This document shows positions 1 through 7,861 of a stretch of DNA of 64,000 nt, piece after piece. Both the position numbers and the translations under genes were made by a program. Source of the DNA: Methylobacterium mesophilicum. GTDB lineage: Bacteria > Pseudomonadota > Alphaproteobacteria > Rhizobiales > Beijerinckiaceae. The stretch's first letter is position 1. The number at the start of each line of letters is the position of its first letter. Location of the stretch: NCBI RefSeq assembly GCF_022179445.1, contig NZ_BPQU01000021.1, positions 1 through 64,000 of the forward strand. Direction: 5' to 3'. The notes under the pieces are model-generated. The model saw only the letters and a list, made by a program, of their open reading frames with translations. It made no database searches and was not told where the DNA came from.

Positions 1-218
1 ACCTCAGAGCCATCGTCACTCAGACCGCCTGATCCCCTTCAAGCGATCGCCCTGCCCCGACGGGCGCAGAGTCTTCCCGGAGCAGAGGGATGGCAACCCG
101 GCTTCAAAGTCATGGAAAGCCACGGGTGACGGCATCCCGCCGACACGTCCGGACGCGCATCGCGCGTGCCACGTCGGCTCGCGTCCGACGGATCCGCCCA
201 GGCCGAAAGCATGCCACC
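1..218. other. Intergenic, no gene seen
   Basis: I see no convincing gene here. The open frames that cross it have no recognisable domain. The solute-binding protein gene to its right is transcribed toward this edge, so partner permease or ATPase genes, if any, would lie to the left outside the window. Confidence 0.4.
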
Positions 219-1166
219 TCAATTCGACGCCGCAGCCGTAAAACTCCGATCGACGGCTTGGCTCACGTCGAGCCGCTTGCCCAGGATGCCGTAGCGGGTG
301 GCGCGATCGGACGCCTCCTGGACCTCCGCGACCACGCCGTCGTCGATCCCGATCGGGCTGGTCCGCTGCGCCGCATAGGCCGCGAGCAGCACATCCTCCG
401 GCAGGCGGGTCAGGGCGGCGGTGCTCTTGGCGTATGCGGGGAGATGGTCGAGCGACCAGAGCCGGGCCTTGTTCAGGCGGTCCAGCAGGTCCTGCACGGC
501 CGCCCGCTTGGTGGCGATGGCGCTGTCGGAGGCGACGACGAACGTGATGGTCGGCGTCAGGCCCGCGCCGTCGGCGATCACCCGGGCCTTGTCCTTCAGG
601 GTCGCGAAGGAGACGTAGGGCTCCCACACCGCCCAGGCATCGACCGAGCCGGCGACCAGGGCGACCTTGGCGTCCACGGGGTTGAGGGCTGCGAAGGTGG
701 CGCCCTCCAGGGTGATCCCGGCCTTCTCCAGGGTCGCGTCGATCAGGAACTGGCCCCAGCCGCCCCGGGTGCCGGCCAGGCGCTTGCCCGTGAGGTCGGC
801 CGCCGACCGGATCGGGGAATCCTGGCGCACCAGGATCGCCTGGCTCCGCGGGTCGGACCTGGTGCCGCCGACCGCCTTGATCGGGGCGCCGGCCGCGTAG
901 GCCGTGAGCAGCGACAGGTCGCCGGTATAGCCGACATCGAGGGCGCCGGCATTGAGCGCCTCCAGGATCGGCGCGGCGGCGGGGAATTCCGACCAGACGA
1001 TGGTGTAGGGCAGGTCTTTTCCGTAGCCGGAGATCTCCAGCAGCGAGCGGTTGCCCCCCTTCTGGTCGCCGACCCGCAGCACCACCGGCTCGGCCGCGCG
1101 GGACGGGACGGCCGCCGACAGCATCAGGGCCGCGGCGAGCCAGGCGGCCGCGCGCCGGCGAGTCAT
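219..1166 (-). CDS. ABC transporter substrate-binding protein, aliphatic sulfonate/taurine type
   Basis: This looks like the periplasmic binding component of an SsuA/TauA/NrtA-type importer for sulfonates or related anions. The chosen ATG at 1166 gives 315 residues and starts directly at a signal peptide: MTRRR, a hydrophobic stretch rich in Ala and Leu, then a likely cleavage after SRA. The frame is open further upstream (in-frame ATGs at 1193 and 1202), but those starts would bury the signal peptide. The mature part has the family features: an early VLRVGDQKGG, a GALDVGYTGD segment, a DLTGKRLAGTRGG segment that usually lines the ligand pocket, and VDAWAVWEPY. No permease or ATPase is inside the window; the gene is transcribed toward the left edge and could lead such an operon. 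The ligand cannot be read from the sequence. Confidence 0.85.
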   Translation of the reverse strand: MTRRRAAAWLAAALMLSAAVPSRAAEPVVLRVGDQKGGNRSLLEISGYGKDLPYTIVWSEFPAAAPILEALNAGALDVGYTGDLSLLTAYAAGAPIKAVGGTRSDPRSQAILVRQDSPIRSAADLTGKRLAGTRGGWGQFLIDATLEKAGITLEGATFAALNPVDAKVALVAGSVDAWAVWEPYVSFATLKDKARVIADGAGLTPTITFVVASDSAIATKRAAVQDLLDRLNKARLWSLDHLPAYAKSTAALTRLPEDVLLAAYAAQRTSPIGIDDGVVAEVQEASDRATRYGILGKRLDVSQAVDRSFTAAASN

Positions 1167-1480
1167 TCTTTGGGCGTCAGGGAGGATGCGCATGCGGCCC
1201 ATTTCATTGCCCGGCGCAGCGTGCGCGAGGGGTTCAGCGGAGCGGCCAAGTCTATGGAAGCGCCCGCGGCGAACAAGGAAACGGTTATCTGTATTGCTGG
1301 CGGACCGAGCGATCGTGTTTCGCGCGATCGGCACCGGCGAGAAGATCGGCATCGTTGCGGCAGGGCGCCCATATCCCTAGGAGGCCGTTCAACTCACAGC
1401 CTCTCAGGATGAGGGGGTGGGTGGGAGAGACACGCGTCCTGCAACCCGCCCAGCCTTCGCTGCCGCGGGCCTCCGACAGC
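1167..1480. other. Intergenic region with a half-copy of a dispersed repeat
   Basis: About 314 bases separate the 5' end of the solute-binding protein gene from the 3' end of the NUDIX gene; both are on the minus strand. It should hold the promoter of the binding-protein gene, but I could not pick convincing -35/-10 boxes. Near 1403-1421 there is CTCAGGATGAGGGGGTGGG, which matches the right end of the long inverted repeats at 17676 and 19688, so it is probably a decayed half-copy. Confidence 0.45.
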
Positions 1481-2185
1481 CTAATCCCCAAAAGCATCCG
1501 CCAGATACGCGCGCACGAAGCCCGGCATCCGGGCCGCCTCGGGGCCGCCTGCGCCCCGCGCCACGTGGATCCCGGCGAGTTCCGGCTCCGCCTCCCGGCG
1601 GCGGTGGGCCTCGATGCGGGCGCACAGGGCGTCGGCCGTCTCCGGGAACCGCACCGGGCGCAGGAAGGCGAGCTGCCCCTCCCCGGCCAGCAGCACCCAG
1701 TCGGTCGCGGCATCCGCCGGCAGCGCCAGGCCGGTCTCCTCGGCGAGTTCCCGGGCGGCGCTGCCGGCGAGGTCGACGGTCTCGCCCCGCACGTCGTCGA
1801 GGTCGGGCGTGCCGCACGGGAAGTAGAGCTGGCCGGCATTGGCCGTGTGGGCGCCCATCGCGCCGAGCAGCACCGCGCCGTCCCGGCTCCAGGGCACGAT
1901 CGCCGCGAAGGCGTTGACCACGCCGGCTTCCGGGCGGCCCCGGTCCCGGTAGGCGATGAAGCTGGAATAGCGGGCGGCAAACAGCTCCACCCGGGCGATC
2001 CCGGCCTCGACCGACCAGGCGCGGGCGAGCAGCACGGTGCCGTCGAACATCCCGGGGCTGCGGGCGCGCCGCGCCCGCCAGTGTTCGGCGATCGCGGCGG
2101 CGTGGTCCCGGGCGAACGGCCAGTCATGCGCGACGAGTCGCGCCGTGACCCCGGCGAGCCGGGTGATCCGGAAGCCGTCAGACAC
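1481..2185 (-). CDS. NUDIX hydrolase
   Basis: A 234-residue protein of the NUDIX superfamily, which hydrolyses nucleoside diphosphates linked to another moiety. The Nudix box is visible around residues 133-152 as GETVDLAGSAARELAEETGL; it carries the REL-x-EE-x-GL core that binds the catalytic metal. The first 90 or so residues are an extension not typical of minimal NUDIX enzymes and may set substrate choice; the substrate is unknown. The ATG at 2185 overlaps the end of the upstream phzF-like gene by 8 bases, so the two are translationally coupled and probably form a two-gene operon. Confidence 0.85.
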   Translation of the reverse strand: MSDGFRITRLAGVTARLVAHDWPFARDHAAAIAEHWRARRARSPGMFDGTVLLARAWSVEAGIARVELFAARYSSFIAYRDRGRPEAGVVNAFAAIVPWSRDGAVLLGAMGAHTANAGQLYFPCGTPDLDDVRGETVDLAGSAARELAEETGLALPADAATDWVLLAGEGQLAFLRPVRFPETADALCARIEAHRRREAEPELAGIHVARGAGGPEAARMPGFVRAYLADAFGD

Positions 2186-3062
2186 GCAAGGTCCCGTCCG
2201 ACACGATCACGGCCGAGCCGCCGATCTCCACCGAGCGCAGGGCGCCGGCCGCGATCGTGAGCTGGAGCGCGATGGCGCTCGGCCGGCCCATGGCCTCGCC
2301 CTGGCGGATCGCCACGTCGTGGGTGCCCTCGCCCAGGGTCTCGAACTGCATCAGCACCCCCGCGAAGGCGGCGGCCGCCGAGCCGGTGGCGGGATCCTCC
2401 GCGATGCCGAGATGCGGCGCGAACATCCGCACCCGCCAGCTCTGGCCCGTCCCCTCGGGGTCCGGGGCGTAGAGGTAGAGCCCGTCCTGCGCCTCCGGGG
2501 CCGGGGCGGACCGGGCGGCGTCCAGCGCCGCCACCGTGGCCACCGGCACGCAGGTGAAGGACGGCCCGACCCCGTGGCGGCTCGGGACGTGCCGGCCGGT
2601 GCCGAGATCGCCGGGCTCGAGCCCGAGGAGCGGCGCCAGCACCGCCGGGTCCGGGCCGGCGCCCAGGAATTCCGGCAGGGCCGGCAGCTTGAACCGCGCC
2701 CGGCCGCCGCTGCCGTCGGACAACGTCTCGACCACGCAGGGCACGATCCCGATCCGCTCCTCCAGGCCGAAGGCCCGGGCATCGCCCTGGGACGGGTCCT
2801 CCAGGGCGAGCAGCACGGCGCTCCCCACGGTCGGGTGGCCGGCGAACGGCAGCTCGTGCCGCGGCGTGAAGATCCGCAGCCGCGCCCGCTGCCGTGCGTC
2901 GGTGGGCGGCAGCACGAACACCGTCTCGGACAGGTTGAACTCCGCCGCGATCGCCTGCATCGCGGCCGTGTCGAGCCCCTCGGCGTCGCGCACCACGGCC
3001 AGCGGGTTGCCGGCGAGTTTTTGGTCGGTGAACACGTCGAGGGTGACGAAGCGGCGCGCCAT
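2178..3062 (-). CDS. PhzF family epimerase/isomerase-like protein
   Basis: A 294-residue member of the PhzF (phenazine biosynthesis-like) family, a diaminopimelate-epimerase-fold group containing isomerases of mostly unknown substrate. The start MARRFVTLDVFTDQKLAGNP is the classical family N-terminus, so I use the ATG at 3062 although the frame is open to 3206. The family's early glutamate is present in AAEFNLSETVFV, and the second half carries the mirrored signature DPATGSAAAAFAG. The name does not imply phenazine production: there are no other phz genes here. The stop codon lies inside the start of the NUDIX gene, indicating one transcript. Confidence 0.85.
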   Translation of the reverse strand: MARRFVTLDVFTDQKLAGNPLAVVRDAEGLDTAAMQAIAAEFNLSETVFVLPPTDARQRARLRIFTPRHELPFAGHPTVGSAVLLALEDPSQGDARAFGLEERIGIVPCVVETLSDGSGGRARFKLPALPEFLGAGPDPAVLAPLLGLEPGDLGTGRHVPSRHGVGPSFTCVPVATVAALDAARSAPAPEAQDGLYLYAPDPEGTGQSWRVRMFAPHLGIAEDPATGSAAAAFAGVLMQFETLGEGTHDVAIRQGEAMGRPSAIALQLTIAAGALRSVEIGGSAVIVSDGTLRV

Positions 3063-3244
3063 CGGTTCGATTCCCTTCGGTTCGAGCCCGCACGGATTCC
3101 GGCTGGCGGCCGTGATCCCGGCTCGGATAAGCTTGAGCCCGCCCCGACTCGCCGGGGCGGGCAGGATCGCGAGCGTAGCCGAGCGCGGACCGAAGTCCCA
3201 GCGCATCGGGATGAGGACGCGGACCGCACCACCGGGAGGGAGCC

Positions 3245-3724
3245 ATGCCCGACACGGAGCACGCCTACGCGGTCACGGTGACCTGGACCGGCAACAAAGG
3301 GGCCGGCACCCGGACCCATCGCGGCTACGACCGCGCCTTCGAGGCCGCGGCCCCTGGCAAGCCCACGATCGCCGGCTCGTCCGACCCGGCCTTCCGGGGC
3401 GACCCGGCCCGCTGGAACCCGGAGGATCTGCTGGTGGCCTCGCTCTGCGCCTGCCACAAGCTCTGGTACCTCGGCCTGTGCGCGCAGGCCGGGATCGTGG
3501 TGACGGCCTACGCCGACACCGCCGAGGGCCGCATGACCGAGGAGCCCGGCGGCGGCGGCCAGTTCACCGCGGTCATCCTGCGCCCCCGGGTGACCGTCAC
3601 GGCGGAGTCGGACGCCGAGGCCGCCCTGGCGCTGCACCACCGGGCGCACGCGCAGTGCTTCATCGCCCGCTCGGTGAACTTTGCGGTGACGCACGAACCG
3701 ACCATCGTGCGGGAGGGGGATTGA
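3245..3724 (+). CDS. OsmC family peroxiredoxin-like protein
   Basis: A 159-residue OsmC/Ohr-superfamily protein, a fold that reduces organic hydroperoxides with two cysteines. The first cysteine region is in SLCACHKLWYL (near residues 67-77) and the second is in AHAQCFIARSVN, as expected for the YhfA/OsmC subgroup; the N-terminal strand reads YAVTVTWTGNKGAGT and the segment WNPEDLLVASL is diagnostic. A good ribosome-binding site (GGGAGGGA) lies just upstream of the ATG. The gene diverges from phzF and converges on pdxY with about 15 bases between the stop codons. Peroxide specificity and regulation cannot be read here. Confidence 0.85.
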   Translation: MPDTEHAYAVTVTWTGNKGAGTRTHRGYDRAFEAAAPGKPTIAGSSDPAFRGDPARWNPEDLLVASLCACHKLWYLGLCAQAGIVVTAYADTAEGRMTEEPGGGGQFTAVILRPRVTVTAESDAEAALALHHRAHAQCFIARSVNFAVTHEPTIVREGD

Positions 3725-3739
3725 GGGGGGCGCCGCCCC

Positions 3740-4588
3740 TCACACCGCCTCGACCGAAAAGGTCTCGCTCGGGCTCATATACTCGTCCTGCGCGGCCACG
3801 GTGAGGATCTCCCGGGAGCCCGCCGCCGCGGTGCGCTTCAGGAGGCCGTAGACCGAGGCGGCGGCCGCGCCCAAAGCCGTGGCGGCCGAGCCGGTGCGGG
3901 CGTAGTGGACCAGGAACAGGGCCGCGATGCAGTCGCCCGCCCCGTTCACCGCGATGGCGAGCCGCGGGGTGCGGACCCGGAACACCCGGCCCTCCGCCCC
4001 GGCCAGCAGGTCGATGCGGTCGGACGGCGTGTCGGCGCAGAGCGCCGAGGTGACCAGCACCACCCGGGGGCCCCTGGCCTGGAGCGCCGCGATCGCGGCC
4101 GCCGCCTCCGGCAGGGTCCGGCTCGGCAGGCCGGTGAGCCGGTCGAGCTCGAACTGGTTGGGGGTGAGGATGTCGGCCGCCGGGACCGCGCGCTCGCGCA
4201 GGAACGCCTCGATCCCCGGCCGCACGTAGACGCCCTCCGCGACGTCGCCGATCACCGGGTCGCAGCAATAGAGCGCCTGCGGGTTCGCAGCCCGCACGGA
4301 GGCCACCGCCTCCAGGATCGCCTCCCCGATCGCGGCCGAGCCCATGTAGCCCGACAGCACCGCGTCGCAGCTCGGAAACACCCCGCGCTCGCCGATGCCC
4401 CGCACCACGTCGCGGATCATGTCCGCCTCGAAGATCGGGCCGCGCCACGCCCCGTAGCCGGTGTGGTTGGAGAACTGCACCGTGTGGACCGGCCAGACCT
4501 CGACCCCGAGCCGCTGCATCGGAAAAACCGCCGACGCGTTGCCGACATGCCCGTAGGCGACGTGGGACTGGATCGACAGGACGTTCAA
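3740..4588 (-). CDS. pdxY: Pyridoxal kinase, PdxY type
   Basis: PdxY phosphorylates pyridoxal (and related vitamers) with ATP in the vitamin B6 salvage pathway. I start it at a TTG codon at 4588, giving the typical N-terminus LNVLSIQSHVAYGHVGNASA (initiator read as Met) and 282 residues, close to the family length of about 287; the upstream frame shows no homology. Motifs include FPMQRLGVEVWPVHTVQFSNHTG near residues 22-44 that forms the vitamer pocket, CDPVIGD for the central loop, LTPNQFE, and the ribokinase-family anion hole plus catalytic Asp in AVNGAGDCIAALFL. A decayed copy of the 5' third of this gene occurs about 1.14 kb downstream in sequence coordinates (5567-5783), with the same TTG. 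Confidence 0.9.
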   Translation of the reverse strand: MNVLSIQSHVAYGHVGNASAVFPMQRLGVEVWPVHTVQFSNHTGYGAWRGPIFEADMIRDVVRGIGERGVFPSCDAVLSGYMGSAAIGEAILEAVASVRAANPQALYCCDPVIGDVAEGVYVRPGIEAFLRERAVPAADILTPNQFELDRLTGLPSRTLPEAAAAIAALQARGPRVVLVTSALCADTPSDRIDLLAGAEGRVFRVRTPRLAIAVNGAGDCIAALFLVHYARTGSAATALGAAAASVYGLLKRTAAAGSREILTVAAQDEYMSPSETFSVEAV

Positions 4589-4771
4589 CGCGGGTGATTC
4601 CCGGTGCCGTGGGGAGAGCCGAAGCTGTCGGCGATCCGGGGCGCGGGCGCAAGCGATGGGAGGCAAGCCCGGGGGCGCGCGGTCCGGACGGCCGGCCCGC
4701 ATCGGGTTTGGCCCCCACAGCCGGCAGGCGGGCCGGACCGCGTCCCCCCTCGGCGGGACGCCGTGACCGGA

Positions 4772-5386
4772 TCAGGGCGCGCGGCAGCGCATGGCCACCG
4801 TCGCCTGCGTGACGCTGAGCGCCCGGCGCCGCGTCTCCAGCGAGGCGCCCGGCGCGTCCGAGACGGACGCGGCCTCCCGCTTCAGCGTCGCGTCGCAGGC
4901 GCAGGAGCTGTAGCCGGCGGCGTCGTAGCAGGCGTCGTGGCGCATGCAGGCGGCGTCGAGGGCGTCGACCGGGGGCAGGCCTGCGCCGCGCTGGCCCTTG
5001 CCGCAGTAATTGCCGTGGAACAGGTCCTGGCCGGCCGCGACCTTGCCGAGATCGCCCTTGGGCGGCGCCGGCGCCTCCGCCTGCCCGCTCGGGTTGAGGT
5101 CGTTGGCCGGACCGCCCGCCTTGGAGCCGGACGCACGCAGCGTCTTGGGGATGCCGGAGCGCTCGCCGGGCTCGTTGAGGGCCTCGCCCGCCCGCCCGTT
5201 CGGATCCGACAGGTCCGGCAGCGGCGGCGGCGGCCCCGGACGGGGCTCGTCCGCCTCCAGGGTGGTATACGCCTCACCGGCGACGGCCTGCGCCCGGAGG
5301 GGCTGCGGGACGGCCAGGAGCGGGACGGCCAGGAGCGACAGCCCGAGAAGGACGCGGCGGATGGGTCTCACGGCAGGCTCCCGCAT
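4772..5386 (-). CDS. Secreted phospholipase A2-like protein
   Basis: A 204-residue exported protein with a C-terminal phospholipase A2 domain. Residues 1-34 form a clear signal peptide (Arg-rich start, LLGLSLLAVPLLAV, cleavage near LRAQA). Residues 35-115 are Pro/Gly-rich and look unstructured. The catalytic core follows: a calcium-loop-like NYCGKGQRG at about 126-134 and the active-site motif CMRHDACYD at 147-155 with the His150/Asp151 pair, then further cysteines for disulfides (SSCACD, terminal MRCRAP). By family knowledge this would hydrolyse the sn-2 ester of phospholipids in the periplasm or outside the cell; activity is inferred. The gene lies between pdxY and the decayed pdxY copy, as if it were inserted or duplicated together with that segment. 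Confidence 0.75.
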   Translation of the reverse strand: MREPAVRPIRRVLLGLSLLAVPLLAVPQPLRAQAVAGEAYTTLEADEPRPGPPPPLPDLSDPNGRAGEALNEPGERSGIPKTLRASGSKAGGPANDLNPSGQAEAPAPPKGDLGKVAAGQDLFHGNYCGKGQRGAGLPPVDALDAACMRHDACYDAAGYSSCACDATLKREAASVSDAPGASLETRRRALSVTQATVAMRCRAP

Positions 5387-5566
5387 GTGGCGCCAGCAAT
5401 GCGAAACCCGCCCGTTCCGTTCCGAAGTTGTTACGCTCAGTGGTGATGGGCTGGGGCCGCTACACGGGGTCGGGGCTGAGACCCAGGAGCCGGACATCGA
5501 CCTGTTGCGGTTGCCGAAGACTTTGCCTCCGACGACGGCCCGTGCCGCCGGGTGCCCCCTGCGCCG

Positions 5567-5783
5567 CGAAGACCGGGCTGGGCCATGCCTCGGAGCCGGT
5601 GTGGTCGGAGACCTGCACCGTGTGGACCGGCCAGGCCTCGACCCCGAGCCGCCGCATCAGGAACACCTTGGCCGCCTTGCCGATAGGCCGTCGGCGACGT
5701 GGGACTGGATCGACAGGGCGTCCAACGCGGGTGATCCCCGATTCCGGGGGAGAGCCGAAGCTGTCGGCGATCCGGGGTGCGGG
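5567..5783 (-). pseudogene. Decayed duplicate of the pdxY 5' end
   Basis: This stretch aligns almost base for base with 4429-4647, that is with the first third of pdxY plus its upstream leader. The minus-strand translation still reads RRLGVEAWPVHTVQVSDHTG, matching the PdxY vitamer-pocket region, and the TTG start and the leader (GAGAGCCGAAGCTGTCGGCG) are retained. The reading frame is broken by small indels and the rest of the kinase is missing, so it cannot make a kinase. Both copies have the same orientation and bracket the phospholipase-like gene, so this is a direct duplication about 1.14 kb apart. The sequence left of it (5387-5566) shows no gene. Confidence 0.85.
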
Positions 5784-6055
5784 CGCAAACGCGGGGGTGG
5801 GTGGTTCGAGTTGGGCGGTCTGTGCTTGCTCAAACTGTCTGCGACGGGTGGTTGGGCGATAATCCGTCTACAGAGGGCGAGCCCGTGAAGCAGCCGTCAA
5901 CGCTCCAGACGTTCACCACGTCATGGTATGCGATCACCAACAGAGTAGCCAATGCAAACGGGTTTCAGCGGCTCATGCCGGGTCCAGCATTAAATTAACA
6001 GATCCATACATCACGCGGCGTGTTGCATTTGCGCCCAGGATGGCGATGATGCCTT

Positions 6056-7443
6056 ATGACTATCAGCCTGCCTTCCCGGTACGAAGATCTGGACGTCGCT
6101 TTTCGTGGCCGACTGAAGCCAAACCAGCCTTTGCTAGCAGCTGTGAAGGCTGCCTTCGCTGCGATGGAAATCAGCGGAGGTATTAGGTTTCTGCCTGTAT
6201 TTGGTAGGAGCGGAAGCGGAAAATCGTCAGCTTCTTTAGAGATCGGAACGCACCTGCCAGATCTTTATGTGGAGCAGCTTCCTCGCCAGGCAATTGAAAA
6301 TCCGCAAGCTCTTGACGATGCACTCGGAGAAATGCGGCGACGAGCCAAGAAAAAAAGCTCGTAGCGGTGATTGATCAATACGAAGAGGTTGCAACTCAGC
6401 GCACTAACGTGCCGTCCGCATTTGTTGAGTCTTTGAGTCTTCTCGACCGTTCCAATCCGAAGCCAGAGCCGACGCTGTTCATTTGGTTGACAACTGATCA
6501 CGAGTTTCAGAGTTCATTGGAAGCCGCTACTTCTAGAAATCGACGGATACTCGCGACGAAAGGTTTTGAAGTCGAAGGTCTTCCAAGGGAAAACTGGCCG
6601 AGCATTATCGAAGAAAATTTCCGATTTCATAATCAAGATCGATTGTTGTCAGATTACGAAATACTTGATATTGATCTAAAAAGTATCTCTGATGAAGAGA
6701 CTACGCTTGGCGATACAATAGAAGTAACCGGGCAACGACTTGCCCGATATGCTACGACGTTGCATGATTTATCTACATATCAGGTGATCATGCTTTGGCC
6801 TGTAACTGATGGCCTACGAATTTCGAGAATACAGCAATTTTCTGACCCCCGATCTGGATATAAACTTAACTGGGATGCCTGGTATCGACAACTTAACAGC
6901 GACGATCAAAATCAGCTTCCATTGCGCGAATTTAACAGAGCGCGGCTATATTTCGACGTAAGGCTGGTCCCAATAGCGGCAGCGGACTTGCATCCACTAT
7001 GTAGAGAAATTGAAAAGGCAGAAGTTGAGCTTGGGGGCAGCTATCTCGCTCAGCTAAAGACAACGCATCTATATTCGATTGTGTCGGGAAACTGGTCGCC
7101 TGAGAAATACGCCCCGCTACGAGAGCGCGCATCCAAGCGTGCGACCGAGGCTCGCGACTGGTATGCTGAAGTCACGTCCAAACCCACTCAGCTGGGGCGA
7201 CGCATAGCTCTATGCCTTAGCCAATTGGGCCTTTCAGCTAGCTATGAGCAAACGATCAACTCCGCTCATGGGAAAGTTAGGGCTGATATCCTTGTCGATC
7301 GGTCTCCGATTGCCCCAGCCAACGTGATACTGGAGATGAAGGCGTTTAGCCCTGAAAACACGATGCCCTCCACCATTGCTGCCCAAGTCCAGACAACGCT
7401 AAAGCGACACGCCCAATTCGCAGGATTTTTACAGCGGCAGTGA
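6056..7443 (+). CDS. P-loop ATPase with C-terminal PD-(D/E)XK nuclease-like domain, -1 frameshift
   Basis: Two consecutive reading frames, 6056-6364 and one read through to 7443, together encode one protein of about 462 residues. The first has a Walker A motif GRSGSGKSS at residues 50-58. The second, read in the -1 frame from the A7 run at 6350-6356, continues as KKLVAVIDQYEEV, a Walker B strand with DQYEE, followed by a sensor-1-like LFIWLTTD. The C-terminal part carries RADILVD...ILEMKAF, an Asp then Glu-x-Lys arrangement expected for a PD-(D/E)XK nuclease, followed by a helix. A Walker A cut from its Walker B is strong evidence that the frames belong together. The gene could be inactivated, need slippage for expression, or carry a sequencing error. 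I do not recognise the family; NTPase plus nuclease in foreign DNA is typical of phage-defence genes. The ATG at 6056 lacks a strong ribosome-binding site. Confidence 0.65.
6350..6356 (+). other. A7 homopolymer, frameshift or slippage site
   Basis: Seven consecutive A follow a G and precede GCTCGTAGC. In frame 0 the ribosome reads AAG AAA AAA AGC TCG and then TAG at 6362. Slipping back one base on AAA gives AAA AAG CTC GTA GCG GTG ATT, which joins directly to the Walker B strand. Lysine AAA codons allow perfect re-pairing after a -1 slip, and runs of this length also promote transcriptional slippage. One extra A would restore the frame outright. Confidence 0.6.
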
Positions 7444-7541
7444 TCGGACTGCCAACGAGTTGACGGATCCTGTCCGCTTTCCAGTGGTGGAAAATTTGTC
7501 GCGAACGGAAACCTCAAGTCGAAATCGGACCGTACCACCCT

Positions 7542-7847
7542 TCAGCCTTCACCCACCAGCAGCTCCTTCACCACAAGCGGATTCCGGTCCAAGAGCGCCA
7601 GCAGCACCCGGGCCGGCCCCTCCGGGCGGCGGCGGCCCTGCTCCCAGTTGCGCAGGGTCGAGACCGCGATCCCGATGCTCTGCGCGAAGCGAGCCTGCGA
7701 GGCGCCGGTGCGCCGCCGGATGGCGGCCACGTCGAGATCGGCGACGCGTGGCGCGTGCACCACAAGGCCCGGGACCGCCTCGCCGCGGGCATGGGCGAGC
7801 GCGTCCTGCAGGCCCGCCATGACGGTTTCAAACGCTTCGTTCTTCAT
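7542..7847 (-). CDS. HigA-like antitoxin, XRE-type HTH
   Basis: A 101-residue DNA-binding antitoxin. The N-terminal half is the linker that would neutralise the toxin; the C-terminal half is a helix-turn-helix, DVAAIRRRTGASQARFAQSIGIAVSTLRNWEQGRRRP, typical of HigA-2/COG2944-like antitoxins. The ATG at 7847 has GAGGGA upstream. It follows the toxin gene by 14 bases, the toxin-first order of higBA loci, and would repress the operon by binding upstream of the toxin. It sits immediately beside the AT-rich island but has the high GC of the host genome. Confidence 0.85.
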   Translation of the reverse strand: MKNEAFETVMAGLQDALAHARGEAVPGLVVHAPRVADLDVAAIRRRTGASQARFAQSIGIAVSTLRNWEQGRRRPEGPARVLLALLDRNPLVVKELLVGEG

Positions 7848-7861
7848 CGATCCCTCGCCGA

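Larger units (their letters stand above)
5890..7540. other. AT-rich island, probably horizontally acquired
   Basis: Base composition drops sharply here: codons such as ATA, TTA, AAA and AGA, rare elsewhere, become common, and the GC content falls to around 45-50 percent by eye against about 70 percent outside. The island contains the single frameshifted ATPase-nuclease gene. Its left edge abuts the decayed pdxY copy and its right edge the HigA-like antitoxin stop codon. I found no integrase, transposase, tRNA or obvious terminal repeat at the borders. Confidence 0.75.

Noticed and set aside
5784..6055. tRNA or attachment site at the left edge of the AT-rich island
   Set aside because: No cloverleaf, CCA end or duplicated border sequence could be found on either strand.
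5923..6186. Small open frame overlapping the start of the island ATPase gene
   Set aside because: It runs in another frame through the N-terminal part of the ATPase gene, without a ribosome site or motif.
6349..6358. Canonical A_AAA_AAG slippery heptamer as in dnaX
   Set aside because: The bases occur, but the frame-0 codon boundaries are AAA AAA AGC, so the classic heptamer is out of phase; slippage is possible but not of the textbook type.
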